From: Litchfieldia alkalitelluris
GTDB taxonomy: Bacteria; Bacillota; Bacilli; Bacillales; Bacillaceae_L
Assembly: GCF_002019645.1 (NCBI RefSeq)
Contig: NZ_KV917374.1
Location: forward strand, 647,452 to 711,451
Direction: 5' to 3'
DNA length: 64,000 bases
Shown: piece by piece, positions 8,611-16,777 of the stretch
Layout of the letters: each line of letters starts with the position of its first letter
How positions within the stretch are numbered: position 1 is the first letter of the stretch
Notes under the pieces: model-generated
Database searches by the model: none
What the model saw: only the letters and a program-made list of their open reading frames with translations
What the model was told of the DNA's origin: nothing
Position numbers and translations under genes: made by a program

Positions 8611-8640
8611 TGACAATATTCGGGTGGTGACAGGCACCGG
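8611..8640 (+). repeat. GACAAAATTCGGGTGGTGACAGGCACC-type repeat
   Basis: TGACAATATTCGGGTGGTGA then CAGGCACC. Close relatives are at 10801-10830, 25009-25034, 35984-36030 and degraded ones at 52098-52130 and 56353-56385. Confidence 0.7.
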
Positions 8641-8785
8641 GTTGGGAACCACGGTGTATATCCTAAGACTATTATCCTATAAAAATAGAAGATTAAAGGT
8701 TTCATGGAATATGGAAGGAAATATAGATTGCTCATGGATATGCATGTGACGTATGATGAGTCTATCTATTCTAGGGGGTTCACTC

Positions 8786-10756
8786 ATGAAAAAGTTTCTT
8801 GCAATCTTTTTTTCTATCATTCTAGTAATTAGTAGTCTCCCGATTTTACCAGCAGAAACAAATGCACAAGGCACTGAACCTAAGGTTCAAGTGAAGCTTG
8901 TAAAGTATCTAGGGAATCAAACCCAAATCACATTTAAACCTAATGGCGATTATCTAATTGACTCAAATCAAACAAAGCTGTTGAGTGGGAAAACTTATTC
9001 GATTAAGATTGAAAATGGTTCGCTTTCTTTGTATGAAGGGACTACAAAAATAAGTGTTCCGACACCATTTTCTATTTTACCAACTGCTTATAATAACACT
9101 TATACAATTAATGGACGAGTATATCATGGTGAAATGGAATTTACGATTGAAAAGGGATTTGTTCGACCGATTAATACCTTATTGATTGAGGATTATTTAA
9201 AGGGTGTTGTGCCACATGAAATGTATGGGTCATGGAATAAAGAAGCACTAAAGGTTCAAGCGGTAGCTGCGAGAACATATGCTATAACAAAAACTAACAA
9301 AATCATTGATGACACGATTAGTTATCAAGTGTATGGTGGGTACCAATGGCATGAAAATTCAACAGCAGCAGTAAACGAAACAGCTGGTGAAATAGTAACG
9401 ATCAATGGAAGCCCAATTAGCGCAGTGTATTCGGCAACAAACGGTGGGAGAACCGAGTCAAATGCCAATGCATGGGGTTCAACACTTGTATCTTACTTAC
9501 CTGTTCAAAATGATCCATTTGATCCAGGAAATGAAACCTGGAATCAGTGGAATATCTCATTGAAAAAACAACAAATTGATACGTCTAAGCTTGATTTAAA
9601 TAATTATCATTCATGGTGGTCATCAGCTATTGAGGCTGATACGGTGATGATGACAAATATTAAAAAGTGGTTAGGGACTAATGGTTATGCAGGCAAGGAT
9701 ATTAAAATTGTCTCTGTTCCAAAATTAGTTCTACACACTCCCACCTCTGGTGGACGTGTATCAAAAGGAGATATCACAATTCAATTTTTTGTGAAGGATC
9801 GATTAGATGCATCAGGTCAACTAGAGTTAATAACATTACAACAAGTAAATGCAACGGCAGCAAGAATTCGTGCCATGGTTGGATTAAGCATAATGAAAAG
9901 TTATTTAGTCACATCTCAAACCGAAACGGCTGACAACCTTACTGTTATAGGCCAAGGAAATGGTCATGGAGTCGGAATGAGTCAATGGGGTGCAAAGCGA
10001 CGCGCTGATGCGGGACATTCATATCAACAGATTCTATCATTCTATTATCCTGGAACAACACTGGTTAAACGATATAACTTAGCAAACCGTGAAATAGTTG
10101 CACCGGCACCGACACCAGCACCGACACCAGCACCGACACCAGCACCGACACCAGCACCGACACCAGCACCGACACCAGCACCGACACCGGCACCGACACC
10201 AGCACCGACACCGGCACCGACACCAGCACCGACACCAGCACCGACACCGGCACCAGCACCAACACCGACAGCGCCATCAGTCGATAAAACAGCACCGGTT
10301 GTGAAAAGTGTGAAGACAACATTGGATTATGGAAAGAAATCTGCCAGCTCCTCATTTCATGTAAATGAAGCTGCTACTGTAACAATGACTGTAACTAACA
10401 GTAAAGGAACTGTGGTTAGTAAAGTAACTACAAAACAATCTGTTAAAGCAGGAACGCATAAACGTTCATGGAAAATTGATAAGCTCGGAAACGGAACCTA
10501 CACAGTGAAAATTGTTGCGGTTGACTCAAGCAAAAATAAGACAACCAAAAAAGAAACCGTAAAAATATTCAAACCTAAAACTGGCACAGTCACAGCAACC
10601 ACGCTAAATGTCCGAGCGAAACCTTCAACAACCTCTAAAATACTAGGTAAGTTAAAGAAAAATGCAAAGGTGACTATCGTGGCAACAGAAGGGTCATGGT
10701 ATAAAATTAAATACGGTAAGTCACATGGATACGTTCACAAAAATTATATAAAATAA
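8786..10756 (+). CDS. Secreted SpoIID/LytB-domain protein with PAPT repeat, Ig-like and SH3 domains
   Basis: Exported wall protein of 656 residues. The ATG at 8786 is chosen because GGGGG sits 7-8 bases upstream, and the next residues form a signal peptide ([18 protein letters not shown]). Residues 110-430 carry the SpoIID/LytB fold ([41 protein letters not shown]), a lytic transglycosylase-related or amidase-enhancer domain. A proline-rich linker of about 14 APTP units follows. Next come an Ig/FlgD-like domain ([18 protein letters not shown] to [11 protein letters not shown]) and a terminal bacterial SH3 domain ([19 protein letters not shown]) that should bind peptidoglycan. It is probably a wall-remodelling factor, and need not be sporulation-specific. 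Confidence 0.85.
   Translation: MKKFLAIFFSIILVISSLPILPAETNAQGTEPKVQVKLVKYLGNQTQITFKPNGDYLIDSNQTKLLSGKTYSIKIENGSLSLYEGTTKISVPTPFSILPTAYNNTYTINGRVYHGEMEFTIEKGFVRPINTLLIEDYLKGVVPHEMYGSWNKEALKVQAVAARTYAITKTNKIIDDTISYQVYGGYQWHENSTAAVNETAGEIVTINGSPISAVYSATNGGRTESNANAWGSTLVSYLPVQNDPFDPGNETWNQWNISLKKQQIDTSKLDLNNYHSWWSSAIEADTVMMTNIKKWLGTNGYAGKDIKIVSVPKLVLHTPTSGGRVSKGDITIQFFVKDRLDASGQLELITLQQVNATAARIRAMVGLSIMKSYLVTSQTETADNLTVIGQGNGHGVGMSQWGAKRRADAGHSYQQILSFYYPGTTLVKRYNLANREIVAPAPTPAPTPAPTPAPTPAPTPAPTPAPTPAPTPAPTPAPTPAPTPAPTPAPAPTPTAPSVDKTAPVVKSVKTTLDYGKKSASSSFHVNEAATVTMTVTNSKGTVVSKVTTKQSVKAGTHKRSWKIDKLGNGTYTVKIVAVDSSKNKTTKKETVKIFKPKTGTVTATTLNVRAKPSTTSKILGKLKKNAKVTIVATEGSWYKIKYGKSHGYVHKNYIK
10101..10272 (+). 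repeat. 12-bp tandem repeat (CCAGCACCGACA) encoding PAPT
   Basis: About 14 units of 12 bp inside the SpoIID-like gene, with only CCA/CCG third-base variation. Because 12 is a multiple of three, expansion and contraction keep the frame. Confidence 0.9.
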
Positions 10757-10765
10757 ACTCTTTTT

Positions 10766-10802
10766 AGTGGTGGGACCTTTTGGTATCACTGCTATTTTTT
10801 TT
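10766..10802 (+). terminator. Probable terminator after the SpoIID-like gene
   Basis: AGTGGTGGGACC can pair imperfectly with GGTATCACT, followed by GCTATTTTTTTT. Confidence 0.5.
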
Positions 10803-10830
10803 GACAAAATTCGGGTGGTGACAGGCACCG
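10801..10830 (+). repeat. GACAAAATTCGGGTGGTGACAGGCACC-type repeat
   Basis: Second copy of the family described at 8611. It shares the 27-base core and is followed by a partly inverted GGTATCACCACACCG. Confidence 0.75.
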
Positions 10831-10918
10831 AAACGGGTATCACCACACCGAAAAAAGGAATTTGTTGGGCTTCTGTTGAATTTAATTGTTGTTGATTAAT
10901 AGAATTGGAGGAACTTGG

Positions 10919-11278
10919 ATGAAGATTTATAATTTTTCCAAAGAGGTTGGCAATGGGATAACGATGTACGATTCTCAGTTTGTGATGTCTCGGATTTTGG
11001 TGACGGAAAAGCCTGCCCGGATAGGGTGTATGTATTTAGAGGAGAATGGTGTAATTGGCTATCATTTGGCAACCGTTCCGCAGTTACTATTAATTGTATC
11101 AGGAGAAGGTTGGGTTACTGGAGCAGAAGGTGAGACGGTTCGAGTAACAGCCGGAGAGGCAGTCTTTTGGGGAGCCGGGGAAGGTCATGAAACAACAACA
11201 GAAACAGGATTAACCGCTATTGTAATCGAATCTGAGGATTTAAATCCTTCTCTATTAATGTCTGAAAGAGAGGAATAA
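10919..11278 (+). CDS. Cupin-domain protein
   Basis: Small soluble protein of 119 residues. The ATG at 10919 is preceded by GGAGGAACTTGG. It shows the cupin beta-barrel pattern: a central PQLLLIVSGEGWVTGAEGE, then VRVTAGEAVFWGAGEGHETTT with GEAVFWGAGEGHE as the second motif. Only one of the usual metal-binding histidines is evident (GEGHE), so catalysis is uncertain and a sensor or binding role is possible. The next gene starts 2 bases after its stop, so the two are co-transcribed. Confidence 0.8.
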   Translation: MKIYNFSKEVGNGITMYDSQFVMSRILVTEKPARIGCMYLEENGVIGYHLATVPQLLLIVSGEGWVTGAEGETVRVTAGEAVFWGAGEGHETTTETGLTAIVIESEDLNPSLLMSEREE

Positions 11279-11280
11279 AG

Positions 11281-11868
11281 ATGTCTAAAAGAAAAGCTCT
11301 TGTTCTCATCTTTCCAGGATATTGTGAATTTGAAATTGCGGTTGCAATATCGATGTTGAGAAGAACACATGACATTTTTACGTGTGCTTTACAAGACGAG
11401 CCTTGTAGATCAGAGGCAGGACTCGTTACTGTGTCAGATTTTAAAGTAAGCGACTTACAACAAATAGAAGAGTTTGAGATTCTCCTCATACCTGGAGGCG
11501 ATTTAAAACCAATAGCGGATCATGAAGAATTATTTAGTTGGGTGAGAAAGTTCTCTGAAGCAGGAAAAGTTGTCGGAGCAATTTGCAGCGGGATATATGT
11601 GTTGGCGAAAGCAAATCTCTTAAATGATTGCTTATACACGGCTACATTATCGAGAGAGCAGCGTCATTTTCTAGGCGGTTTTAAGGAAGAAAATTTTCGA
11701 TATCAGCCAACGGTCGTAAGTAACAAGATTGTCACTGCTCAGGGACATGGATTTGTTCAATTTGGGATTGATGTTAGTCGTCTTGTTAAAGAAGTTAGTA
11801 TGGAGGAAATTGATTTTTATCAAGGGAGAAGGAATTCATATATGGAGGGTGAGGGTGAGGTGATTTGA
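11281..11868 (+). CDS. DJ-1/PfpI family protein
   Basis: Class I glutamine-amidotransferase-like fold of 195 residues. It opens with KALVLIFPGYCEFEIAVAI, carries the typical LLIPGGDLKPI loop and a nucleophile-elbow cysteine in VGAICSGIYVLAKA. Relatives include ThiJ/PfpI proteins and glyoxalase- or chaperone-like DJ-1 members. The third catalytic residue is not clear. It lies between a cupin gene (2-base gap) and a small membrane protein (4-base overlap), so the three form an operon. Confidence 0.82.
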   Translation: MSKRKALVLIFPGYCEFEIAVAISMLRRTHDIFTCALQDEPCRSEAGLVTVSDFKVSDLQQIEEFEILLIPGGDLKPIADHEELFSWVRKFSEAGKVVGAICSGIYVLAKANLLNDCLYTATLSREQRHFLGGFKEENFRYQPTVVSNKIVTAQGHGFVQFGIDVSRLVKEVSMEEIDFYQGRRNSYMEGEGEVI

Positions 11869-12227
11869 AGAAAGGTCTTTTAATTGTTGGCGGGCTGTTA
11901 TTCGTTGGTTGTTTATTATTTGTTTTGCGGTTTGGAAGTGCTTTGTATCAGGAAGGAAATCCCGTTCCGATTGTAGGGTCGATTTTAAAATTAGAGTGGT
12001 CTGATAGCGGGTTTGAATCGTTTGAGGTGGATCATCATGTTTCAAAGGTAGACCAAGAATATGTCGCGGTTAAGTCCTTCATGGAGGAGCGGGGCTGGTC
12101 ATTTGTAGAGCAGATGGGTTCGGGGTTCATTTTTGAGAAGAGTGGTGAGGAAACGGTCGTTGTAGAGACGCGGTTGTTTTCACGACATTATTATTTGTGG
12201 AGTGTTCCGGAGGGTGTGGGGGAGTGA
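11865..12227 (+). CDS. Small membrane-anchored hypothetical protein
   Basis: A 120-residue protein starting with TTG at 11865, overlapping the DJ-1 stop codon by 4 bases (TTGA), with GGTGAGGTG just before it. One N-terminal hydrophobic helix (KGLLIVGGLLFVGCLLFVLR) is followed by about 90 soluble residues ending RHYYLWSVPEGVGE. The second half (EYVAVKSFMEERGWSFVEQM) looks like a small alpha/beta domain, but I do not recognise the family. Context suggests a common role with the cupin and DJ-1 proteins. Confidence 0.7.
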   Translation: MKKGLLIVGGLLFVGCLLFVLRFGSALYQEGNPVPIVGSILKLEWSDSGFESFEVDHHVSKVDQEYVAVKSFMEERGWSFVEQMGSGFIFEKSGEETVVVETRLFSRHYYLWSVPEGVGE

Positions 12228-12269
12228 GGATGGTGTGACGGTTTTTGTCGAATCGTCGATAAGTTGGTG

Positions 12270-12512
12270 AAAGTGGTTGATAAAACTACTAAATTGGACA
12301 ATAAAACTAGTAAAGTGGTCAATAAAACCAGTGGTGGTCAATAAAACCAGATAATTGGTCAATAAAACTAGTAAATTGGTCAATAAAACTAGTAAATTGG
12401 ACAATAAAACTAGTAAAGTGGTCAATAAAACCAGTGGTGGCCAATAAAACCAGATAATTGGACAATAAAACCAGATAATTGGCCAATAAAACCCGAAAAG
12501 AAGCCAATAAAA
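12270..12512. repeat. 21-bp tandem repeat with higher-order structure
   Basis: About twelve units of the type CAATAAAACTAGTAAATTGG(T/A), mostly 21 bp apart, some shortened to 18 bp (CCAGTGGTGG). A block of about 103 bp containing the short unit is itself repeated (12315-12360 against 12418-12462). The 12228-12668 space holds no other supported feature. On the minus strand the array reads as hydrophobic heptads in overlapping frames, which I treat as a by-product. Confidence 0.85.
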
Positions 12513-12668
12513 ATTGAAACTCAAAAATATTCGACAAAAACTCGTAGATAAACTTCCACACAAGACTTAATCAATACACCATTTTACTAGTCAAGACCCC
12601 TAGGAAACACCATTTTCCAAAAAGATATTCATCATAAACCACAAAATCTTTATTTTTTTCAAAAAAAC

Positions 12669-12700
12669 GTAACGAAAAGATTACTTATCCGTTAGTTAAG
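12669..12700 (+). promoter_or_regulatory. ECF-type promoter of the sigma operon
   Basis: GTAAC at 12669 and CCGTTAGTTAAG at 12689-12700, with 21 bases from GTAAC to CGTTA. This is the same word pair and the same spacing as four of the five sites at 17795-18122. It therefore looks like the autoregulatory promoter of the ECF sigma factor. Confidence 0.75.
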
Positions 12701-12727
12701 TATAATCAAACCAATGAGAAGAGAGAG

Positions 12728-13258
12728 ATGAAGATGGAGCATGAATTGATTAAGCGGCAAATCAATGATTGGTATCTTGAATATAGTAATGATATTTATC
12801 AATATGTGTTATTTATGATCCGGGACCATAGCCAGGCCAAAGATATAATGCAGGATACGTTTCTTCGTGCTTATTCTAATATTGATTCCTTTCATGGCGG
12901 GAATGTGAAGAGTTGGTTGCTTCGGATTGCGCGCAACCTGACGATCGATTATATCCGTAAGAAAAAGCCGATGTCCCTCATTTTTGAAGCAATTCCATTA
13001 ATTAAGGATAACAGCCTTTCACCAGATCAAACGGTGACCTTGAACGAAACCGAGAAAGAGCTGTATCATGCTCTTGGTAAAATAAAAAGAACGTACCGTG
13101 AAGTGATTATTTTACGAAAAATTAAGGAGCTATCTGTAAAGGAAACATCAGATCTTCTTGGATGGTCGGAAAGTAAAGTGAAAACTACGCTATTAAGAGC
13201 AATGGCGGCATTAAAAACTCAGCTAGAACAGGAGGGCTATAAGCATGAAACCATATAA
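12728..13258 (+). CDS. ECF sigma factor
   Basis: Extracytoplasmic-function sigma-70 factor of 176 residues. Region 2 is seen in YQYVLFMIRDHSQAKDIMQD, FLRAYSNIDSF and SWLLRIARNLTIDYIRKKK. Region 4 is seen in YREVIILRKIKELSVKETSD and LLGWSESKVKTTLLRAM. Length is usual. Its likely own promoter (12669-12700) and five near-identical sites upstream of 18222 define a regulon. The start may be the ATG at 12728 (GAGAGAGATGA before it) or the next codon ATG at 12734. The anti-sigma gene overlaps its 3' end by 14 bases. It belongs to the SigX/SigV-like set, but I cannot name the ortholog. Confidence 0.9.
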   Translation: MKMEHELIKRQINDWYLEYSNDIYQYVLFMIRDHSQAKDIMQDTFLRAYSNIDSFHGGNVKSWLLRIARNLTIDYIRKKKPMSLIFEAIPLIKDNSLSPDQTVTLNETEKELYHALGKIKRTYREVIILRKIKELSVKETSDLLGWSESKVKTTLLRAMAALKTQLEQEGYKHETI

Positions 13259-13841
13259 TGATACAACACCATTTGATGCAGAATTAAAAGGCCTTGGTCA
13301 AAAGTTGAGAATTTCGGATCAGGAGCAACGAGATGTTTTAATGAATCTTAATAAAAAACTAGACGAATCCCATGGTTTGCAACCAAAAAAGAAGTTTCGT
13401 ATAACGCCTTATTACTTTTCCCTAGCTGCTGCTGCCGTAGTGATTTTCATGTTAATTTTACCAAGCATGCTTCAGCAAGGTGAAAACCAATCTGCAGATC
13501 TGCAAGCAACAGTCACAGAAATCATCAGCTCATCACCAATTGGGGATATATCGTACAAGGGTGAGGATAACCAAGCTCAGCTAGAACAAATGCAAGCAGC
13601 ACTAAATGTTGAAACAGCAGAAATGGTAAGTAAAGATGAGGTAGAAGGCATCTTTCAGCGTGACATTATTGTTAACTATAGTGACGAAAGTGAAGAAAAG
13701 TATAAGGTCATTATTAATTCAGTCCAAGAAGGTGACACCTATGTGTATACTGGTTACTTTCAAGAATTCGGCGATGAAGAAACCTTTTACAAGCTTGATG
13801 CCGAAACAGCTGAATTAATGTTTGGGATGTTTGCTAATTAA
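13245..13841 (+). CDS. Membrane anti-sigma factor
   Basis: A 198-residue protein overlapping the sigma gene, with AGGAGGG before the ATG. The cytoplasmic part (1-50) should hold the sigma-binding helices. One transmembrane helix lies at about 54-73 (YYFSLAAAAVVIFMLILPSM). The outer domain runs to the C-terminus with SSPIGDISY, NYSDESEEKY and the ending ETAELMFGMFAN. No zinc-binding HxxxCxxC is seen, so it is not a ZAS-type factor. The outer domain is clearly related to the two secreted proteins at 18222 and 18741, which share SSPI, YSD and ETAELM.GMFAN. It presumably holds the sigma factor inactive until an envelope signal arrives. Confidence 0.85.
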   Translation: MKPYNDTTPFDAELKGLGQKLRISDQEQRDVLMNLNKKLDESHGLQPKKKFRITPYYFSLAAAAVVIFMLILPSMLQQGENQSADLQATVTEIISSSPIGDISYKGEDNQAQLEQMQAALNVETAEMVSKDEVEGIFQRDIIVNYSDESEEKYKVIINSVQEGDTYVYTGYFQEFGDEETFYKLDAETAELMFGMFAN

Positions 13842-13906
13842 AGTAGACATTTATGCTAATAAAAGATAGCATCATGAAGTATGAAAATCGTATTGAAACA
13901 GAGTAT

Positions 13907-13998
13907 TTGGAATGAGTGGAGAACCACGCGACGCCTGCGAGATATACGGGGCACAGTGAGACCCGCAGGAGCCTGGCGACGAGGAGGCATCTCCACAC
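13907..13998. repeat. Bacillus-type intergenic repeat, short form
   Basis: Contains GACGCCTGCGAGATATACGG, CAGTGAGACCCGCAGGAGCC and GGCGACGAGGAGGCATCTCC, the same word order as the longer repeat at 1371-1510. Confidence 0.75.
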
Positions 13999-14022
13999 TT
14001 GATTGTTATGGTAGTACCTTGG

Positions 14023-14053
14023 AAACACCGATAAAATTAGCCGGTGTTTTTTG
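14023..14053 (+). terminator. Terminator after the sigma/anti-sigma operon
   Basis: AAACACCG pairs with CGGTGTTTTTTG across an 11-base loop. Confidence 0.75.
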
Positions 14054-14095
14054 TTTTGACAAAAATGTACTTCTCTTTCATTAGTTTCCAATTAT

Positions 14096-14124
14096 TTGAC
14101 ACATCACCCATTTTTTCCTATACT
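14096..14124 (+). promoter_or_regulatory. SigA promoter of the marR gene
   Basis: TTGACA (14096-14101), 17 bases, TATACT (14119-14124). A 13-of-16 match to the local palindrome lies at 14139-14154, just past the expected start point, consistent with autorepression. Confidence 0.85.
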
Positions 14125-14181
14125 AAAAATAGGTATTTAGTATGTATAGCAACTATTAGCTGGCAAGGTGAGGGATTAAAC

Positions 14182-14616
14182 TTGAGGTTATCGTTTCAAG
14201 ATTATATAAGTATCAAAATTCATCAAACTGACTTAAGTTTAACAAGCTTTGTTAAGTCTAAATTAGAGCCTTTTAACCTTGCACCGGAGCAAAATTTAAT
14301 CATGATGCTGCTATGGGAAAAAGATGGAATCACTCAAAATCAGCTTGTTGAAAGCTTGGAAAAAGATAAAACCAATATTGCAAGAATGGCATCCAGTCTT
14401 GAAAAAAAGGGATTTATTCAACGAATCCATTGTCCCAATGACCGTCGTTCAGTGAGGTTATATCTAACGCAAGCTGGCAAAGAGCTTGGTGAAAAAGTCA
14501 TTCCGATTGCAGAAGAGTTTAATGAGATTGTTTGCAAAGGGATCACCGAGGAAGAAATTCTTGAACTCGAAAGACTCCTTGGTAAAATTAATGAGAATGT
14601 TCAGAGGCTAATTTAG
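14182..14616 (+). CDS. MarR family transcriptional regulator
   Basis: Winged-helix repressor of 144 residues. The TTG at 14182 is chosen because a consensus promoter lies at 14096-14124 and GGTGAGGGA sits just before it. The longer frame would begin upstream of that promoter. The winged helix is seen in MMLLWEKDGITQNQLVESL, DKTNIARMASSLEKKGFI and CPNDRRSVRLYLT, a standard MarR wing. It contains Cys residues only in IQRIHCPNDRR and EIVCKG, so a redox or thiol sensor role is conceivable. A shared 16-bp palindrome occurs near its own start, before the flavoprotein gene and twice before the azoreductase gene, marking the probable regulon. Confidence 0.88.
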   Translation: MRLSFQDYISIKIHQTDLSLTSFVKSKLEPFNLAPEQNLIMMLLWEKDGITQNQLVESLEKDKTNIARMASSLEKKGFIQRIHCPNDRRSVRLYLTQAGKELGEKVIPIAEEFNEIVCKGITEEEILELERLLGKINENVQRLI

Positions 14617-14633
14617 CCTTTTGTTCAGCTCTT

Positions 14634-14649
14634 AGTTGCTATAACAACT
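14634..14649. promoter_or_regulatory. MarR operator, site 1
   Basis: Perfect palindromic ends in AGTTGCTATAACAACT, 24 bases upstream of the flavoprotein start. Shares the AGTTGYTATARCAACT consensus with the sites at 16701 and 16735. Confidence 0.7.
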
Positions 14650-14672
14650 TAAACATGGAGGGGGACTATAAT

Positions 14673-15233
14673 ATGTATGATATCGTCATTATTGGTGGAG
14701 GACCTGCTGGAGTAAGTGGAGCAATTTTTTCAGCAAAGGCAGGTAAAAAAACGTTAGTTCTTGATAGCGGTAAAAGTATGACAACACGTGCTTGGGTAGA
14801 AAACCATTATGGTGTGAACGAAGTGGCTGGACCTGATCTGATTGAGACTGGGAAAAAGCAAGCAAGCAAATTTGGTGCTGAAATCGTTGAAGGTGCTGTT
14901 GTAAACATCACAAAAGAAGACGAAGGATTCACGGTTGCGACTGAAAACCAAGAATTCAAGGCAAAGCATATATTACTAGCAACAGGTGCTTTAACAGATC
15001 TTGCTGATAAAATTGGTGTGAAAATCGTTCCAGGAACAGAGCCAAGAATCAAGTCAATCGTTGAAGTCGATAAAGATGGCCGCACAAACATCGATGGAAT
15101 TTGGGCAGCTGGAACAGTGGCTGGAGTAAGTGTACACACAATTGTAACAGCTGGAAATGGTGCAGCGGTTGCTATTAATATCATTAGTGAATTAAATGGT
15201 GAGCGTTATGTTGACCATGATATCTTAAAGTAA
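14673..15233 (+). CDS. Short thioredoxin-reductase-like FAD oxidoreductase
   Basis: Flavoprotein of 186 residues with GGAGGGGG before the ATG at 14673. The FAD-binding Rossmann motif is IVIIGGGPAGVSGAIFSAKA and the second FAD motif is GIWAAGTVAGVSVHTIVTAG. It lacks the NADPH-binding domain and the redox CxxC that a 310-residue thioredoxin reductase has between these parts. It therefore cannot reduce thioredoxin in the usual way. Intact reading frame and good spacing argue for a real short family member, not a remnant. The palindrome just upstream places it under the MarR regulator. Confidence 0.82.
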   Translation: MYDIVIIGGGPAGVSGAIFSAKAGKKTLVLDSGKSMTTRAWVENHYGVNEVAGPDLIETGKKQASKFGAEIVEGAVVNITKEDEGFTVATENQEFKAKHILLATGALTDLADKIGVKIVPGTEPRIKSIVEVDKDGRTNIDGIWAAGTVAGVSVHTIVTAGNGAAVAINIISELNGERYVDHDILK

Positions 15234-15361
15234 GCCGCACAACAGTAATTTTAAGAACCTTACAAGCAGCAAGTCTATGAAAATAGCTAAAATAATAAAA
15301 ATGGAAAAAATGGTCGGCTTTCTATTTTACCTGGCATAAACATTAAATTGATAAACAAAAC

Positions 15362-15399
15362 GACCTTCAAATTATATGGTGATTTGGAGGTCTTTTTTT
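15362..15399 (+). terminator. Terminator after flavoprotein gene
   Basis: GACCTTCAAAT pairs with ATTTGGAGGTC, followed by TTTTTTT. Confidence 0.8.
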
Positions 15400-15589
15400 G
15401 TTGATGTAAAGGGATTTCGATAATATTCTTGGAGCATTTGTAATGCAATTTGGATATGTAAATGTGAGGGTACAATAGACAGAATGTTTACCTCAGCAAA
15501 ATACACTACATTTTTTACTTGCAAATTGATATACAGAAAATATTGGTTAAGCTCTGTTAAATTTTGAAAGTTGATTATACTATGTTTGG

Positions 15590-15790
15590 AAAATAAGCGT
15601 AGAAATTCCCGTTAAATTGGGAAATACTCATATTTCCATAAAAATAAGGGGAATTTTCCACTTATAGTACCCGAATTTTATAGAGTTTATCATATTTAGA
15701 GCGGTTAACGGGAATATCTCCGCTTATATTGCTTGTTAAGCTTCCTTTAGATAGAATAGCGGGAAATTCTCCCCTTATGAAGTCCATACC
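15590..15790. repeat. Dispersed AAGCGGAA/TTCCGCTTAT-type repeats
   Basis: Series of short palindromic words, for example AAATAAGGGGAATTTTCC and GCGGGAAATTCTCCCCTTAT. The whole 15234-15969 interval lacks a gene. Around 15900-15965 there is a possible degraded piece of the 1371-type repeat (TTCCGCGGGAAGC). Confidence 0.6.
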
Positions 15791-15969
15791 TACAAAAAGG
15801 CTGAGGTCTGCAAACTTAGTAGACGCACTCATTTTAATAGCAAATCAGGCTTGGAAATTTAAACTATTATAAAATCCAAAAAGTGATAGATGGCTTAACT
15901 ACATCCGCTCCTGAAACATACTCCTCTTTCCGCGGGAAGCTGCTGATCTCCATAGGCGAGAAGCTTTTT

Positions 15970-16677
15970 TCAACCAAAAATACTCCAGTAAATCTCAGTC
16001 GTATCACCACAATAAAATCCTTCTAGCTTACAGTTTTCAACGATGTCCTGTACAGTTCTACTATTTGAGCAAAGCATGGAAAAGTGGCTATCCCAGTGAG
16101 TTGTAATCAACAATTGGTGATCATAGGTGAATAAGTTTCGGCAATGGATATATATATTTTCATCGTTTGCAAGATCATCGATATGCTCTAGCTTCCGTTC
16201 AGTGCCATGTTCATCACCACACCAAAGCCAATCATGTCCTAGTTTTTGAATGCTTGAAAATATGTCATTCATAATCGTAGTCGGGAATACCCCCTCAGAA
16301 GGCAAGGTATATCCTTTTTCTTCGCACACTTCTAAAGTAATTTTGGAAGCATGGTAATCGGCGTACTTCTTTTTTAGACCAGTAATGATGGTGCGTAGAC
16401 CGATATCTAACTGCTTTAAATCATTCAACCCGGATGAATGTAAGAACGTCTCCCAACTGACCGTTTTAGAGCCAGAAGTTAAAAAAGGATGATAAAATAG
16501 ATAAACTACTTCTAACACATCTTTGTAATACTCCCTAATCGGAATATCTGCCGGAGCACAAACAGCGTATTTATGAGGAGGTGGTAAGATACGTGGTGAA
16601 TTTGTCATCACAACACCTACTTCATTTTTTTTATAATAATAACGGTAAGCTTGATTGTTTGACAACTTGATTTTCAT
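15970..16677 (-). CDS. DUF2711-like protein of unknown function
   Basis: Soluble protein of up to 235 residues, divergent from the azoreductase gene. The region TTHWDSHFSMLCSNSRTVQD followed by FYCGDTTEIYWS, together with ILPPPHKYAVCAPADIPI near the start, matches my memory of DUF2711 proteins. This is an assignment without a search. The start is unsure: ATG at 16677 has a poor ribosome-binding site, while ATG at 16608 (MTNSPRILPPP) has GTAGGTG before it and fits the conserved region better. The palindromes at 16701 and 16735 lie in its upstream region, so it may share the MarR control. Confidence 0.65.
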   Translation of the reverse strand: MKIKLSNNQAYRYYYKKNEVGVVMTNSPRILPPPHKYAVCAPADIPIREYYKDVLEVVYLFYHPFLTSGSKTVSWETFLHSSGLNDLKQLDIGLRTIITGLKKKYADYHASKITLEVCEEKGYTLPSEGVFPTTIMNDIFSSIQKLGHDWLWCGDEHGTERKLEHIDDLANDENIYIHCRNLFTYDHQLLITTHWDSHFSMLCSNSRTVQDIVENCKLEGFYCGDTTEIYWSIFG

Positions 16678-16700
16678 TTTATATACTAAAAAATGCGATT

Positions 16701-16716
16701 AGTTGTTATAGCAACT
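16701..16716. promoter_or_regulatory. MarR operator, site 2
   Basis: AGTTGTTATAGCAACT, palindromic ends, in the divergent space between 16677 and 16778. Confidence 0.7.
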
Positions 16717-16734
16717 AACTGAATTCAAACTAAA

Positions 16735-16750
16735 GGTTGTTATAGCAACC
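16735..16750. promoter_or_regulatory. MarR operator, site 3
   Basis: GGTTGTTATAGCAACC, 34 bases from site 2 start to start and 28 bases before the azoreductase start codon. Confidence 0.7.
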
Positions 16751-16777
16751 ATAATATATAGTGGAGGTATTTTACAC

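Noticed and set aside
10065-10355. Open frames on both strands across the PAPT repeat (for example VLVSVLVSV or HRHQHRHQ products)
   Set aside because: Shadow frames of the 12-bp repeat within the SpoIID-like gene.
12180-12563. Two overlapping minus-strand open frames of 127 and 80 residues
   Set aside because: They are translations of the 21-bp tandem repeat (period is a multiple of three), have no ribosome-binding site and overlap each other in different frames.
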